From positions 2,418,001 through 2,482,000 of the forward strand of contig NZ_CP159289.1 in the NCBI RefSeq assembly GCF_040448675.1: DNA of 64,000 bases, in the 5' to 3' direction. A program made the position numbers and the translations under genes. The notes beneath the pieces are model-generated. The model made no database searches. It was not told the origin of the DNA and saw nothing but the letters and a program-made list of their open reading frames with translations. This document shows, in pieces, positions 15,724-25,588 of this stretch. Numbering within the stretch: position 1 is the first letter of the stretch; each line of letters starts with the position of its first letter. This stretch comes from Dyadobacter sp. 676. Lineage in GTDB: Bacteria; Bacteroidota; Bacteroidia; Cytophagales; Spirosomataceae.

Positions 15724-16361
15724 AACGACGAAGGTTGCTGATCTTTTCACTTGCATTGAATGCGGTCCTGATCGCGACCTTTCTGGTATTCGGCTATATT
15801 TACCGGGATAAAATCGCCCAGCGCTTCGTGCAAATGAAAGGTAACCCGACGATCGTCATGTACGGTAACTCCATTACCGCCCAGGGGAAATGGGTGGAAT
15901 TGCTCGGGAGGACCGATGTGATGAACAACGGACTACCCGGCCAGACAACCTATCATTTTCTTCAACTACTCCAATCGCATGTCATCGACCTGCATCCAAA
16001 AGTCTGCTTTATCAAGGGTGGTATCAACGACATTACCGTCGGAGTGGCGCAGGAGCGCATTCAGGCTAATTTTAAAACTATGCTCGAAATGCTGATGCGA
16101 AACGGCATTACGCCGGTGGTGACGCTGACGGTCTACGAGCAGCACGACCCTTCAAGCAAAAAGGAGGTCGATGCATTGAACGCATTCCTGATTTCTTTTT
16201 GTAACCAAAACAACATTACCTATATCGATTTGAACCGCTATATCTCCGATTCCACCGGCTTGCGTGCCGAATATGCGGTCGATAAAACGCATTTGAATAC
16301 AAAAGCCTACGAAATCTGGGCGAAGGAAATCAGCAGGGTTTTAAAAGAGAAGGGTATTTGA
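15720..16361 (+). CDS. SGNH/GDSL-type hydrolase, membrane-anchored
   Basis: A 213-residue protein with an N-terminal membrane anchor (residues ~5-25, [20 protein letters not shown]) and an extracytoplasmic SGNH hydrolase domain. Block I is YGNSITAQG with the nucleophile Ser, block III is KGGINDI (Asn), and block V is [10 protein letters not shown] with the Asp-x-x-His pair, so the catalytic set is complete. These enzymes act as esterases or acyltransferase-like hydrolases on lipids or glycans; the substrate cannot be told. It starts inside the tdk stop codon and ends just before a hairpin at 16385-16412. Confidence 0.9.
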   Translation: MKRRRLLIFSLALNAVLIATFLVFGYIYRDKIAQRFVQMKGNPTIVMYGNSITAQGKWVELLGRTDVMNNGLPGQTTYHFLQLLQSHVIDLHPKVCFIKGGINDITVGVAQERIQANFKTMLEMLMRNGITPVVTLTVYEQHDPSSKKEVDALNAFLISFCNQNNITYIDLNRYISDSTGLRAEYAVDKTHLNTKAYEIWAKEISRVLKEKGI

Positions 16362-16384
16362 AAATACATTGAGCTTAAAACAAT

Positions 16385-16412
16385 GAAAGCCGCCCATTAC
16401 TGAGCGGCTTTC
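16385..16412. terminator. Bidirectional terminator between convergent genes
   Basis: A perfect 9-bp stem, GAAAGCCGC (16385-16393) with GCGGCTTTC (16404-16412), sits between the convergent SGNH hydrolase and DAHP synthase genes. Confidence 0.75.
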
Positions 16413-16435
16413 CATATTTATAATCAATCCCGATC

Positions 16436-17530
16436 TTATGCATTCACCTGGTTCATCACCTCGGTTTGCTTGCGGATCGATTCCATGTGAACGAGTTTAA
16501 ACAGCTCGTCCACCAGATTTGGATACAGATTCAGGCTGCGGCCCCATCCGGCGCGGGTTTCAAGTACTTCACGGAAACGGTCGACCTGGTAAGCGGCTAC
16601 GTTGTTATCGCGTTTGTATTCGGCCAGTTTCTCAACCAGGGCCATGCGGTTTGCCAGCGTTTCGAGTAATTCGCGGTCGAGGTTATCGATTTTTCCACGG
16701 ATAATTTCCAGTTGAGACTGGTAATCGCTGCCGTACGATTCTTTGCGTACGTGCAGGTCGTGCAGCATTTGGCCCAGTGCGGCAGGTGTCAGCTGTTGCG
16801 CAGCGTCGGACCATGCTTTGTCCGGATCGCGGTGCGATTCGATGATCAGACCATCATAATGCAGGTCGAGCGCGCGCTGAGCGATTTCGTACAGGTAAGC
16901 ACGCTTTCCGGCCATGTGGCTAGGATCGCCGATTACCGGCAATTGCGGGAAAATCGTTTTCAACTCGATCGCGATGTTCCACATCGGCGAGTTGCGGTAT
17001 TTGTGCTCCTGTGCGTTCGAAAAACCGCGGTGGATCGCACCGATTTTTTTCACGCCGGCCTGATTCAGACGTTCCAGGGCCCCTACCCACAATTGCAGGT
17101 CGGGGTTTACAGGGTTTTTAACCAATACAGGTACATCAATTCCTTTCAGGGCATCTGCAAGTTCCTGTACGTTGAACGGGTTCACGGTTGTACGTGCTCC
17201 TACCCAAAGAATATCAACGCCGTGTTTCAATGCCAGTTCGATATGCTGAGGCGTAGCCACTTCCACAGCCACAGGCAGGCCTGTTTGCTGTTTCACCGCT
17301 TGCAACCATGGCAAAGCTGCCTCTCCCATGCCTTCAAAGCTGCCTGGACGAGTTCTCGGTTTCCACACCCCTGCACGTACCACGTGCGCAAATCCTTCCT
17401 CTTTGATCTGGGTTGCGGTTTCTAACATTTGTTCCTCGGTCTCTGCGCTGCAAGGCCCGGCGATTACCAAAGGCTTTCCTTCGGTATTGATCCAACTGCT
17501 AAGCGGAAGGATATCTAAAGAAGCATTCAT
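16436..17530 (-). CDS. Bifunctional DAHP synthase / chorismate mutase
   Basis: A 364-residue fusion. Residues ~10-260 are a type I-beta (KDO8P-like) 3-deoxy-D-arabino-heptulosonate-7-phosphate synthase, with IAGPCSAE at 23-30, KPRTRPGSFEG and IGDPSHMAGKR. Residues ~270-364 are an AroQ-class chorismate mutase (IRGKIDNLDRELLETLANRM). The enzyme joins the first shikimate step (PEP plus erythrose-4-phosphate) to the branch toward phenylalanine and tyrosine. In such fusions the mutase domain commonly provides feedback control by prephenate or aromatic amino acids. The ATG at 17530 was chosen because the 36 codons upstream lack conserved sequence. It stands alone, divergent from proline dehydrogenase. 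Confidence 0.95.
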   Translation of the reverse strand: MNASLDILPLSSWINTEGKPLVIAGPCSAETEEQMLETATQIKEEGFAHVVRAGVWKPRTRPGSFEGMGEAALPWLQAVKQQTGLPVAVEVATPQHIELALKHGVDILWVGARTTVNPFNVQELADALKGIDVPVLVKNPVNPDLQLWVGALERLNQAGVKKIGAIHRGFSNAQEHKYRNSPMWNIAIELKTIFPQLPVIGDPSHMAGKRAYLYEIAQRALDLHYDGLIIESHRDPDKAWSDAAQQLTPAALGQMLHDLHVRKESYGSDYQSQLEIIRGKIDNLDRELLETLANRMALVEKLAEYKRDNNVAAYQVDRFREVLETRAGWGRSLNLYPNLVDELFKLVHMESIRKQTEVMNQVNA

Positions 17531-17610
17531 ACTCAAAAACTTGTCCTTAATAAAAAATTGATAATTGTAATATTTTGATCCGGTATTATGCGTATTTCTT
17601 CGAATGCCCG

Positions 17611-17618
17611 TACATTTG
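17611..17618 (+). promoter_or_regulatory. Bacteroidetes-type -7 element upstream of proline dehydrogenase
   Basis: TACATTTG matches TAnnTTTG, about 100 nt before the proline dehydrogenase ATG in the divergent gap with DAHP synthase. No strong -33 element was recognised. Confidence 0.35.
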
Positions 17619-17718
17619 ACCCCACAAAAGTCAATCAACTTCTTAACGTGTATTACTTTCTTCCTGTGGTTCGATAATGAATTGTTAAACAGTTACTCAG
17701 GAAAAACGTACATCAAAA

Positions 17719-18921
17719 ATGGCATATCCGTCACCAAACGACCAAATACCTGTATTTTTTGAAGATACTTCCGTTGCCTTCGCATCCAAATCAGACGCCA
17801 AACTCAGGAAGACATACTGGCTATTCAGCCTTATGAATCAGGCTCGAGTCGTAAATTTAGGCACTTTTTTTATAAAGCTCGCGCTAAAACTCAACTTACC
17901 TATAAAAAATCTCATTCGGGTCACGATTTTTGAACAATTCTGTGGCGGTGAGACGATTAACGACTGCGACGCTACCATTGCATCCCTACGCCAGTCGGGC
18001 ATTGGAACGATTCTGGATTATTCCGTTGAAGGAGAAGATAAAGAAGCCAGTTTCGACGCCACCACGGCCGAAATCCTCAAGACGATCGACAAGGCGGCGG
18101 GCTCGGATACCATTCCTTTTTCCGTATTTAAAGTGACCGGCGTAGCTTCTTCCGACCTGCTGGAAAAAGTTCAGCGGAAGGACGAGCTCTCGGAAGCGGA
18201 ATCGGCCGCATACGAGCGCGCACGGGAGCGCGTGCAACGCCTGTGCGCACACGCGCACGAACGGAACGTCCGCATTTTCATCGACGCCGAAGAAAGCTGG
18301 ATCCAGGGTGTGATCGACGACCTCGCGTATGAAATGATGCAGCAGTTCAACCGCGAGCGGCCGATCGTTTACAATACCTACCAGCTCTACCGCCACGAAA
18401 CGCTCGAAGCATTGAAAAACGCTTTCCTGACTGCCCGGCAGAAAGGCTACTACCTCGGCAGCAAGCTCGTGCGCGGGGCTTATATGGAAAAGGAAAGATT
18501 GCGCGCCCGCGAGCAGGAGTACTTCAACCCCATCCACACTTCCAAAGAAGCAACCGATACAGACTATAATCTCGCCATCGACTTCTGCCTGGACCGCCTC
18601 GAACACATTTCGATTTGTCTTGGAACACACAACGAATACAGCTCCCAATATTGCGCTCTCAAAATGCAAAAGCTCGGCATTCCCCGCAACGACGACCGTA
18701 TCTGGTTCGCGCAGTTGCTCGGTATGAGCGATAACATTTCCTATAATCTCGCGAAGGCAGGCTATAATGTGGCCAAATATGTCCCATATGGCCCTATCGA
18801 TGCGGTATTGCCCTATCTCATCCGCAGGGCCGAAGAAAACACTTCCATTGCCGGCCAGAGCAGCCGCGAGTTTTTGCTCGTTAAAAGTGAATTGAAGAGA
18901 AGAGGAATCGGTTCTTTATAA
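17719..18921 (+). CDS. Proline dehydrogenase
   Basis: A 400-residue stand-alone FAD-dependent proline dehydrogenase that oxidises proline to pyrroline-5-carboxylate and passes electrons to the quinone pool. The barrel motifs are visible: SVFKVTG, RIFIDAEESWIQ, IVYNTYQLYRHE, GSKLVRGAYMEKER and CLGTHNEYSS, ending with the FAD/substrate segment VAKYVPYGP, then LIRRAEENTS. The length matches the monofunctional form rather than the PutA fusion; a pyrroline-5-carboxylate dehydrogenase is not in the window. It is followed after 51 nt by lspA on the same strand. Confidence 0.95.
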   Translation: MAYPSPNDQIPVFFEDTSVAFASKSDAKLRKTYWLFSLMNQARVVNLGTFFIKLALKLNLPIKNLIRVTIFEQFCGGETINDCDATIASLRQSGIGTILDYSVEGEDKEASFDATTAEILKTIDKAAGSDTIPFSVFKVTGVASSDLLEKVQRKDELSEAESAAYERARERVQRLCAHAHERNVRIFIDAEESWIQGVIDDLAYEMMQQFNRERPIVYNTYQLYRHETLEALKNAFLTARQKGYYLGSKLVRGAYMEKERLRAREQEYFNPIHTSKEATDTDYNLAIDFCLDRLEHISICLGTHNEYSSQYCALKMQKLGIPRNDDRIWFAQLLGMSDNISYNLAKAGYNVAKYVPYGPIDAVLPYLIRRAEENTSIAGQSSREFLLVKSELKRRGIGSL

Positions 18922-18972
18922 GTAAGTTATTACTTTCGCATTCCGAAATTTGTCAATTGTATTAAAAACCGA

Positions 18973-19794
18973 ATGAACCAATCCAGAAACCCAGCCCCCT
19001 ATTTACTTTTCAGCGTGCTCCTTATCGGGATAGATCAGGCTTCCAAACTTCTGGTTCATAAATACATGCAACCCGGATTTTCCGGCCAGATCGCGCTCAT
19101 CGGGGATTGGTTGAAACTGCATTATGTATTGAATCCCGGCATGGCCTTCGGCATGCAGCTCGGGCATGAATATGGTAAATTGTTCCTGACATTGTTCCGG
19201 CTCGTGGCCATGGTTGCTATCGGCGGCTATATGATTCACCTCGCCAGAGCGGGTGCTTCCAAAGGCCTGCTTTGGGCATTGGCAATGATCCTCGCCGGCG
19301 CGGTAGGGAATGTAATCGATAGTACCTTCTATGGCGTACTGCTCGGAAATGCCCCTTATGGTTCTCCCACCCCGTGGTTTCACGGGCAGGTAATCGACAT
19401 GATCTTCGTCGATTTCTGGGAAGGTTTCATTCCCGATTGGGTTCCAATCTGGGGCGGCCAATATTACTCCACGCCGATTTTCAACATTGCGGATTCCTGC
19501 ATTTTTCTCGGTGTTTGCAGTATTCTGATATTCCAGGGGAGCTTCCATTCACACGCGCCGGAAGATGGAGAGAGGGAGGATGGAGAAAAGGAGGAAAGGG
19601 AAGAAGGAGATGGTGGTTTACATGGGCCTCCTTCTGCTGAAACGACGGTGGACACGAATCCGCAGAACGATACCTCGACACCCACTACTACGGAAGAGGA
19701 CGAAAACAAAAAAGGAGAGCATTTAAAGCTCCCCTTATTGTGGCCATGCCCGATGGTTAATTTTCGTCTTTGGTATATGGGACAAAATCCTTGA
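18973..19794 (+). CDS. lspA: Lipoprotein signal peptidase with extended acidic tail
   Basis: An inner-membrane aspartyl peptidase that removes the signal peptide from prolipoproteins, which are abundant in this window. There are four membrane segments within residues ~8-195. The catalytic aspartates are in GNVIDSTFYG and FNIADSCIFLG; the conserved NPGMAFG loop is also present. The catalytic core ends near residue 190, yet the frame runs on to 273 residues. The tail is a Glu/Gly/Asp-rich polypurine-encoded segment, then a Thr-rich one, and finally 38 nt antisense to the convergent gene's 3' end. The tail is unusual and may reflect loss of an ancestral stop. Confidence 0.93.
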   Translation: MNQSRNPAPYLLFSVLLIGIDQASKLLVHKYMQPGFSGQIALIGDWLKLHYVLNPGMAFGMQLGHEYGKLFLTLFRLVAMVAIGGYMIHLARAGASKGLLWALAMILAGAVGNVIDSTFYGVLLGNAPYGSPTPWFHGQVIDMIFVDFWEGFIPDWVPIWGGQYYSTPIFNIADSCIFLGVCSILIFQGSFHSHAPEDGEREDGEKEEREEGDGGLHGPPSAETTVDTNPQNDTSTPTTTEEDENKKGEHLKLPLLWPCPMVNFRLWYMGQNP

Positions 19795-21358
19795 ATGTCT
19801 TTTTAATCGCGGCGTCGGTTGCTTCTTTTTTATTCTCCCAGTTAGCATCTAGTTCCAATGCCACGAGGCCGCTCAGGTTCATCAATGCCTTGAATTCGTC
19901 GAGCTTTTTGATGAAATCCGGCTGGCGGCGGGACGATTTCTGTCCATATTCGCGGGCGAACACGTCGCCCTTATTCTGCAACTCGTTTTTCTTCTGCATT
20001 ACATAATTGAAACGGTCGAGCAAGCCGTTTACCGACTTTCCGATCACCTCCGTCGCTTCTAGCGTTCCCACCGTTGCCACCGTCGTTCCGCCGATCGTGG
20101 TAATGTAACCGCGTGTATCCTGGTTTGATTTGGCGATTACGGGCGCAAGTCCGGTTGTTGCACCCAGCGAAGCATTGAGCAATGATCTGCTCCGCTTACC
20201 TTTCTTGGCGCGGGAATACGCCTTTTTGAGTTCCTGCTCCTTCTCCGTCATTTGCTCGATCAGCCCCCACGCATTCACGAGCGCGCCCCTGTACAGGTTG
20301 TAGACATACGTATCGCGCAGGCTTTCGTCCACCGTGTTCTTGATTACAAACTTAACCGTGCGCTCTTTTTTGTTCTGCGCCTTGTCGAGGACGTAGAATG
20401 TGATATTAAACGCCAGCGTATCAAACGGGTCCTTTACAAAGTCGTAACCCGGCTCCCAAATGAACTCGTAGCTGGTGGCGGTATTTTTCACCAGTGCACT
20501 CTGCGGGACCTTCTTATTTTCTGAAATGAAGTTGAATGCGGTAATGTCATCCTCCCCGTTTGGATCTGACAAGGTAAAGCGCAGGTTAATGCGATTATTC
20601 TCGGCACTGCGAATTACCGATTGCTGCGGGATAATGGTGAAGTCCGGCGCAAGATCCATCTGTGTAATATCGAGTTTCAAACGCCCTTTCGTCCGAGCTT
20701 TGGACGGCTGGTCCTCGACGTAAAACTCCATGTAGCGAGGCCCTTTTTTGAGAATACCGAACTGGGTCACCGAAGGGTCCCAGGTAATCTCGCCCGCGGC
20801 CGATAATTTCATTCCCTCAGGCATTTCTTCCAGAATGGGTACGAACACGATCGGGTCGCCGTCCAGGTCGCGGACCGAGCCCATATCGATCTTATACACA
20901 TTCTGCGTCTTGTACTGAACATAGAATGGTTGCAACTCATCCACCTGCGGCGGCCGGTTCACGTGGTTCACTTTGAAAACTATCTCGCGCGACGCATTTT
21001 CGCCGGCTGCATTCTGCGCTTCGAACACGACGGGAAAATTCTTGGTCGTGTTGATCCGGTCGGCGATATCGAAGCCGGGCGTCCACACGAAATGGCCGGT
21101 AGAATCGAACTTCATATCCTTCAACAGCCCGCTTCCTATCGAATATCTTACCGAATCGCTCTTTCCTCCTCTGGTTTGCAAGTGAAAATTGATCTCTTTT
21201 CCCTCGTACAGAACGTTCCATTCCGGTTCCGCCGGAAAAACAAGTTGCAGAGGGCCCGTTGAGGTATTGTTCTTCATATTATCCTGTCCCTGCACCCTCA
21301 ATGTAATAAAAACGGGTATCAGAAGTATCAGTATTTTATGAATTTTTCTGGTTAGCAT
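19757..21358 (-). CDS. Exported protein with Ig-like (cadherin-type) repeats
   Basis: A 533-residue secreted or outer-membrane-associated protein with a signal peptide (residues 1-24, ending RVQGQ). Two or three Ig/cadherin-like modules occupy residues ~30-330. They are recognisable by the repeated FVWTPGFD, ITWDPS and FIWEPGYD strands that precede a new module and by NRPPQVDELQPFYV. The last 180 residues are helical and Lys-rich (TEKEQELKKAYSRAKKGKR) with a Gly/Thr-rich hydrophobic patch. I do not recognise a function; a structural or adhesion role at the surface is inference. Its 3' end overlaps the lspA tail by 38 nt on the opposite strand. Confidence 0.75.
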   Translation of the reverse strand: MLTRKIHKILILLIPVFITLRVQGQDNMKNNTSTGPLQLVFPAEPEWNVLYEGKEINFHLQTRGGKSDSVRYSIGSGLLKDMKFDSTGHFVWTPGFDIADRINTTKNFPVVFEAQNAAGENASREIVFKVNHVNRPPQVDELQPFYVQYKTQNVYKIDMGSVRDLDGDPIVFVPILEEMPEGMKLSAAGEITWDPSVTQFGILKKGPRYMEFYVEDQPSKARTKGRLKLDITQMDLAPDFTIIPQQSVIRSAENNRINLRFTLSDPNGEDDITAFNFISENKKVPQSALVKNTATSYEFIWEPGYDFVKDPFDTLAFNITFYVLDKAQNKKERTVKFVIKNTVDESLRDTYVYNLYRGALVNAWGLIEQMTEKEQELKKAYSRAKKGKRSRSLLNASLGATTGLAPVIAKSNQDTRGYITTIGGTTVATVGTLEATEVIGKSVNGLLDRFNYVMQKKNELQNKGDVFAREYGQKSSRRQPDFIKKLDEFKALMNLSGLVALELDANWENKKEATDAAIKKTFKDFVPYTKDEN

Positions 21359-21572
21359 GACATCAAAAATATAATTAATTCCATGGGTGAAAGAATACTT
21401 TGATCTTAACGCAAAACTAGTAAATCCTGTATAGAAAGCGCTGTGATTAGTTGTAAAATTGAAATCGACGGAAACGGTCCGTTACGCTGAAAATCAATTT
21501 GCACTTTTCAAATACAACGCACTGCGAGGGTTTATGATAAAAGCAAGTCCAAAGTGGTCCGGCGCCCAAAGC

Positions 21573-21616
21573 AAAAACCGGAACGCAATCCTTTTTAAGA
21601 CTGCGCTCCGGTTTTT
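21573..21616 (-). terminator. Terminator of the uppS-bamA-ompH operon
   Basis: The arms 21573-21587 and 21602-21616 form a 15-bp stem with one G-T position, ending in T5 on the minus strand, 20 nt after the stop of the last OmpH gene. Confidence 0.85.
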
Positions 21617-21636
21617 AAAGTTCAATATTTACCTTA

Positions 21637-22281
21637 TTATTTTTTCTTTGGGGTGGCCGCCGGAGTAGTAGCAGGCGCTGTCGTAGCAGGTTTTGCCGGC
21701 GTCGTTGCAGCTGGTGCCGCGGCTTCTACTTTATCGGGGTCAACGCCCAGTTTTTTCAGGATCAGGTTCGTCGCATTGTTCTCTTCCGATGCGGCGAACA
21801 GGATAATAGGTGTCGTACCGGCACCTGCGTCCATATTCAGGATATACAGGAAGCCGTTTTCCTTACCTACTTCCTGGATTGCGTTATTCACCTTTGTAAG
21901 GATCGGTTCCAGTAACTGCTGCTGCTTGGTTTGCAGGGAGGTTTGTGCATTGGCACGCATTTCCTCGATGCGGGTAGAAAGGCTTTGCAGCTCTTTCTCT
22001 TTATCTGCACGGATGACGTCCGTCATGTTCGCCCCGTTTTTCTGATATGCTTCGTATTTCTCCTGAGCCTCTTTGTATGTCTCCCCGATAGCCTTATCCA
22101 GCTGTGCTTTGGTTACTTCCAGCTGGTTTTGCATTACTTTTGCTTCCGGCAATTTGCCGATTATATAGTCAACATTGGTATAACCGATTTTAGTTGGCCC
22201 GCCTGCCGGGGTAGTCTGGGCTAAGAGAGGGGTGGTGATTATGGTCATCACGACCAGAATAGCCATCAGTTTTTGTTTCAT
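21637..22281 (-). CDS. OmpH/Skp family periplasmic chaperone, second copy
   Basis: A 214-residue periplasmic protein with a signal peptide (residues ~1-22) and the Skp/OmpH fold: a small beta core (KIGYTNVDYIIGKLPEAKVM), two long coiled-coil helices from residue ~45 to ~120 and a return strand. Skp chaperones hold outer-membrane proteins for the BAM complex. The C-terminal ~30 residues are an Ala/Pro/Thr repeat ending in KKK, typical of low-complexity tails. It starts 11 nt after the first OmpH gene, directly downstream of bamA, as in many Bacteroidetes. Confidence 0.93.
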   Translation of the reverse strand: MKQKLMAILVVMTIITTPLLAQTTPAGGPTKIGYTNVDYIIGKLPEAKVMQNQLEVTKAQLDKAIGETYKEAQEKYEAYQKNGANMTDVIRADKEKELQSLSTRIEEMRANAQTSLQTKQQQLLEPILTKVNNAIQEVGKENGFLYILNMDAGAGTTPIILFAASEENNATNLILKKLGVDPDKVEAAAPAATTPAKPATTAPATTPAATPKKK

Positions 22282-22292
22282 TGCTTTGTTAC

Positions 22293-22928
22293 TTATTTAA
22301 GTTTACTGGTTGTACTTTTTTGTTTTGGTGAGTTCTGTGCAGGCGTTGCCGGTTGCTGCTGTGCGGGCTGTTCCGGCTTTGCATTCTTATCGCTGGTACC
22401 TGCCTTATTCCCTTTCGGATCAATACCGAGCTCTTCCATTACATAATCGGAATAGTCGTGCTTGGGATTGGTGTAAAGCATGCCCACATCGCTGGATTTA
22501 TCGAACATAAAATCGAGCCTGCGCTGGCTGCAAACCTTGGTCACCGCGCGCTGTACTTTTTCGAGCACAGGCTTCATCAGTTCCTTTTTCTTCTGGAACA
22601 TCAACCCTTCCACGCCGAATATCTTGCTGTTGTATTCGCCCGCTTCGAGTTCCTTTTCCTTTATCTCGTTCTGCCTCTTCCGTTTTAGTTCGTCGGTGAG
22701 GAGAATTTCCTCGGCCATGTAGGCCCGCTGCATGCGATCGATTTCCGCGTACTTGTCCTGGATTTCTTTCGCCCATTTGTCGGAAAACTTCTTCATCTCC
22801 GTCTGCGCAGCCTGGTATTCGGGCATTTTACTGGTGATGAATTCCATGTCCGTATACCCGATCTTCTGGGCATATAGTGCTGAACTGCATAGAATTGACA
22901 AAACTAGTAAAATAAAAATGTTCTTCAT
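22293..22928 (-). CDS. OmpH/Skp family periplasmic chaperone, first copy
   Basis: A 211-residue exported Skp-like chaperone. Signal peptide residues 1-20 (SSALYAQ), beta core KIGYTDMEFITSKMPEYQAA, coiled-coil arms around residues 45-125 rich in Lys/Glu (RKRQNEIKEKELEAGEY), then LDFMFDKSSDVGMLYTNP. The Gln/Pro/Ala-rich C-terminus resembles that of its downstream duplicate. It lies 46 nt after bamA and should assist delivery of unfolded outer-membrane proteins to BamA. Confidence 0.93.
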   Translation of the reverse strand: MKNIFILLVLSILCSSALYAQKIGYTDMEFITSKMPEYQAAQTEMKKFSDKWAKEIQDKYAEIDRMQRAYMAEEILLTDELKRKRQNEIKEKELEAGEYNSKIFGVEGLMFQKKKELMKPVLEKVQRAVTKVCSQRRLDFMFDKSSDVGMLYTNPKHDYSDYVMEELGIDPKGNKAGTSDKNAKPEQPAQQQPATPAQNSPKQKSTTSKLK

Positions 22929-22974
22929 GCCAAGCTGCTAATATAATTTGCAAACCTCTTAACGAATGCCCGGA

Positions 22975-25582
22975 TCAGAATATTATCTGATTTGCTGACC
23001 GATTGTAAAGTGGAACTGCGGCCCGGCTCCGGGTAGTCTGTCCCTGAATTTTATCAAACCCGTACCCCCAGTCGATACCCAGCAAACCGAATGCGGGCAT
23101 AAAGATCCGCGCGCCTATACCCGCAGAACGTTTCAGATCGAACGGGTTGAACTCACTGTAAGTACCCCAGTTGTTACCGCCTTCCGCAAAACCGAGCACG
23201 AAGATCGTTGCCTGCGGGTTAAGTGAAACAGGGTAGCGAAGTTCCATTACATATTTGTTATAAACAATACCTCCGCCCGACGCAGGATAACCGTTAGCAG
23301 CCAGTGGCCCAACTTTCTGATCCTGGTAACCGCGAAGACCGATAATATCCTGATCGGCCAGCGAGAATGTACCCTGTCCGGCAAGCCCCGATCCGCCAAG
23401 GATGAAACGACCGAACGGACTGTAACCTACCTTGCTTCCATACGCGCCGAGGAAGCCCATGTGCGCGCGGGTGCTCAACACCAGCTTTCCGACGATCGTG
23501 GCATAGTAGCTCGCATCGAACATCCATTTGTGGTATTCCACCCAACGGTATGTGTCGGTTTTGTCCGAAAATTTCTTGTTCCTGAAAACCGAATAGGGAG
23601 GCGTGAAAGTAGCACTCAATGAAATATTGCTGCCGCTTCTCGGGAACTGGAAGTCGCTTAATGTATTCCGTGAAATCGTGGTATTGAATGAAATGTTGTT
23701 CGAAATACCGTTGCTATAACCGATCCGGAAGATATCGAGGTCGTCGAGACGGTACCGCTGGTACGACAGCGAGTGCGTCATCACGAGGTTACGGTCGGGC
23801 TCCTTCCAGACGACGGCCGAGTGAAACAGTTATCCCATTGTTATAATATCCTCCCCTGTAATTGAGCCTGCCGGAAGCTACTCCGGTGTTGTAGCCATAA
23901 TAAGAGCTCAGGTCGGTCATACGGTAAACCGTGCGCTGGAACGAGACCCCGAAGTTGATCGGCTTCTTACCTCCCAGCCAGGGTTCGCTGAATGCCAGCG
24001 AATAGGTTTGATATTGCTTACCGTTCGCCTGAAAACGCAGGGAGAGTTTCTGTCCGTCGCCGGATGGCAATGGGCGCCATGTTTCGCGGTTCGGGATATT
24101 CTTGATGGAAAAGTTATTGAAAACCAAGCCCAGCGTTCCCACAAACCCGATGTAACCTCCCCAACCGCCGGAAAGCTCGATCTGATCGGAAGGCTTTTCC
24201 TCGACGGTGTATTCAATGTCCACGGTACCATCCGCCTGATTAGGGATCGGGTTGATCTGAATTTTCTCGGGGTCGAAATAACCCATTTGCGACAATTGGC
24301 GTTGGGTGTTGATAATCTCTGTCTTGCTGAATTTCTGGCCAGGCAATGTAAAGAGTTCACGCAATACCACGCGGTCACTGGTTTTGGTGTTACCGTTCAG
24401 AAGAATGCGATTGATCGTCGCCTGCTTACCTTCGAAAATGCGGAGCTCCATGTCGATCGAATCGCCCTCAACAGCTCTTTCGACCTGATCGATACGGAAA
24501 TAAAGGTAACCGTCGTCCATATAGATCGAACTGACGTCCTGGCCCGGAATGCCGTTGATCTTCTTGTCCAGTTCTTCCGGGTTGTACACATCGCCCTTTT
24601 TTACGCCCAGGCGATCGCTCAGGTACTGTGATGTGTACAGGTAATTACCCGACCACGTGATGTTACGATAATAGTACTTCCGGCCTTCATCGATTTTCAT
24701 ATCGATGCTGATCGTTTCGTCGCCGTTTTTAATCGTATCAAACTCGATGACAGCATCCCGGTAACCGTTTTTGCGATAGTAGGCGATCAGTTTTTCCTTA
24801 TCCTCGTCGTATTTTTTAGGAATGTATTTGGAAGGGTTGAAAAGGCGGCCTATGCGTTTCTGTTTTGTACCCTTCATTTTGCGTTTCAGCGTTTTGTCAC
24901 TGATAGCCGTATTTCCTTCGATATTGATTTTCTGGATTTTTACTTTTTTGCCCTTGGTAATGGTGAAGTTCAGTGTAGCTTGTCCACGGGTCGAGTCCGG
25001 GATTTGCAGGACTTTTACCTTGGTGTTGTAGAAACCCTTGTCCTGATAATATTTCTTGATTACCAGCTGGGTATTCTTGATGATCGTCGGCGTGATTACG
25101 CGGCCTTTGATCAGCTTCACCTTGTCGTTCAGCGTTTCGCGCTCTCCTTTGCGTATGCCCGAGAACGATACTTTGTAAAGCCTCGGACGTTCTTTAATAT
25201 GGATATTCAGCCAGACTTTCTCTCCCTCAATCTTGGTAGCCATGATCTCCACATCGTCGAGCGTGCCGAAATCCATCATTTTTTTGATGGAAGACGTCAC
25301 CGCGGGGCCGGGAATGCGGATTTTGTCTCCGGGCTTCAAACCGGAAATGGAAATCATCGAATTCGGGTCGAGGAACTGGGTTCCCGACACCGTTACCTCG
25401 GCGATCGTATACTCTTTGGGATTGGCGGGGTCGATCCCCAGGTTCGCTGCGGGGGCAGCGGGTTTAGCACCGCCGAGACCTACACGCTGCGCCTGTACCG
25501 ACATGCAGCAGCACAACAGGAGTAATGCGGAAAAGCCCTTGAGATGTGCTAATGATTTATTCAAATTTTTCACTGGGTTCAT
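22975..25582 (-). CDS. bamA: Outer-membrane protein assembly factor BamA, frameshifted as sequenced
   Basis: The central component of the BAM complex. The first 597 codons (25582 to 23789) give a signal peptide, five POTRA-type repeats (residues ~50-430) and the first barrel strands up to ITVSLGRRLEGARP, then stop. The other 269 codons (22975-23784) give the rest of the barrel from THSLSYQRYRLDD, with GLRGYQD in the lid-lock region, to RSANQIIF with a C-terminal Phe. Removing one G of the GG at 23806-23807 restores LGRRLKEPDRNLVMTHS. The total span is 2608 nt, one base over a multiple of three (868 residues corrected). Since BamA is essential, I consider the protein functional in the cell and the shift probably an artefact. 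Confidence 0.93.
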
Positions 25583-25588
25583 ATAATT

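Noticed and set aside
24008..24631. A 207-codon plus-strand frame opposite bamA
   Set aside because: Antisense shadow of the POTRA and barrel region, without homology or promoter.
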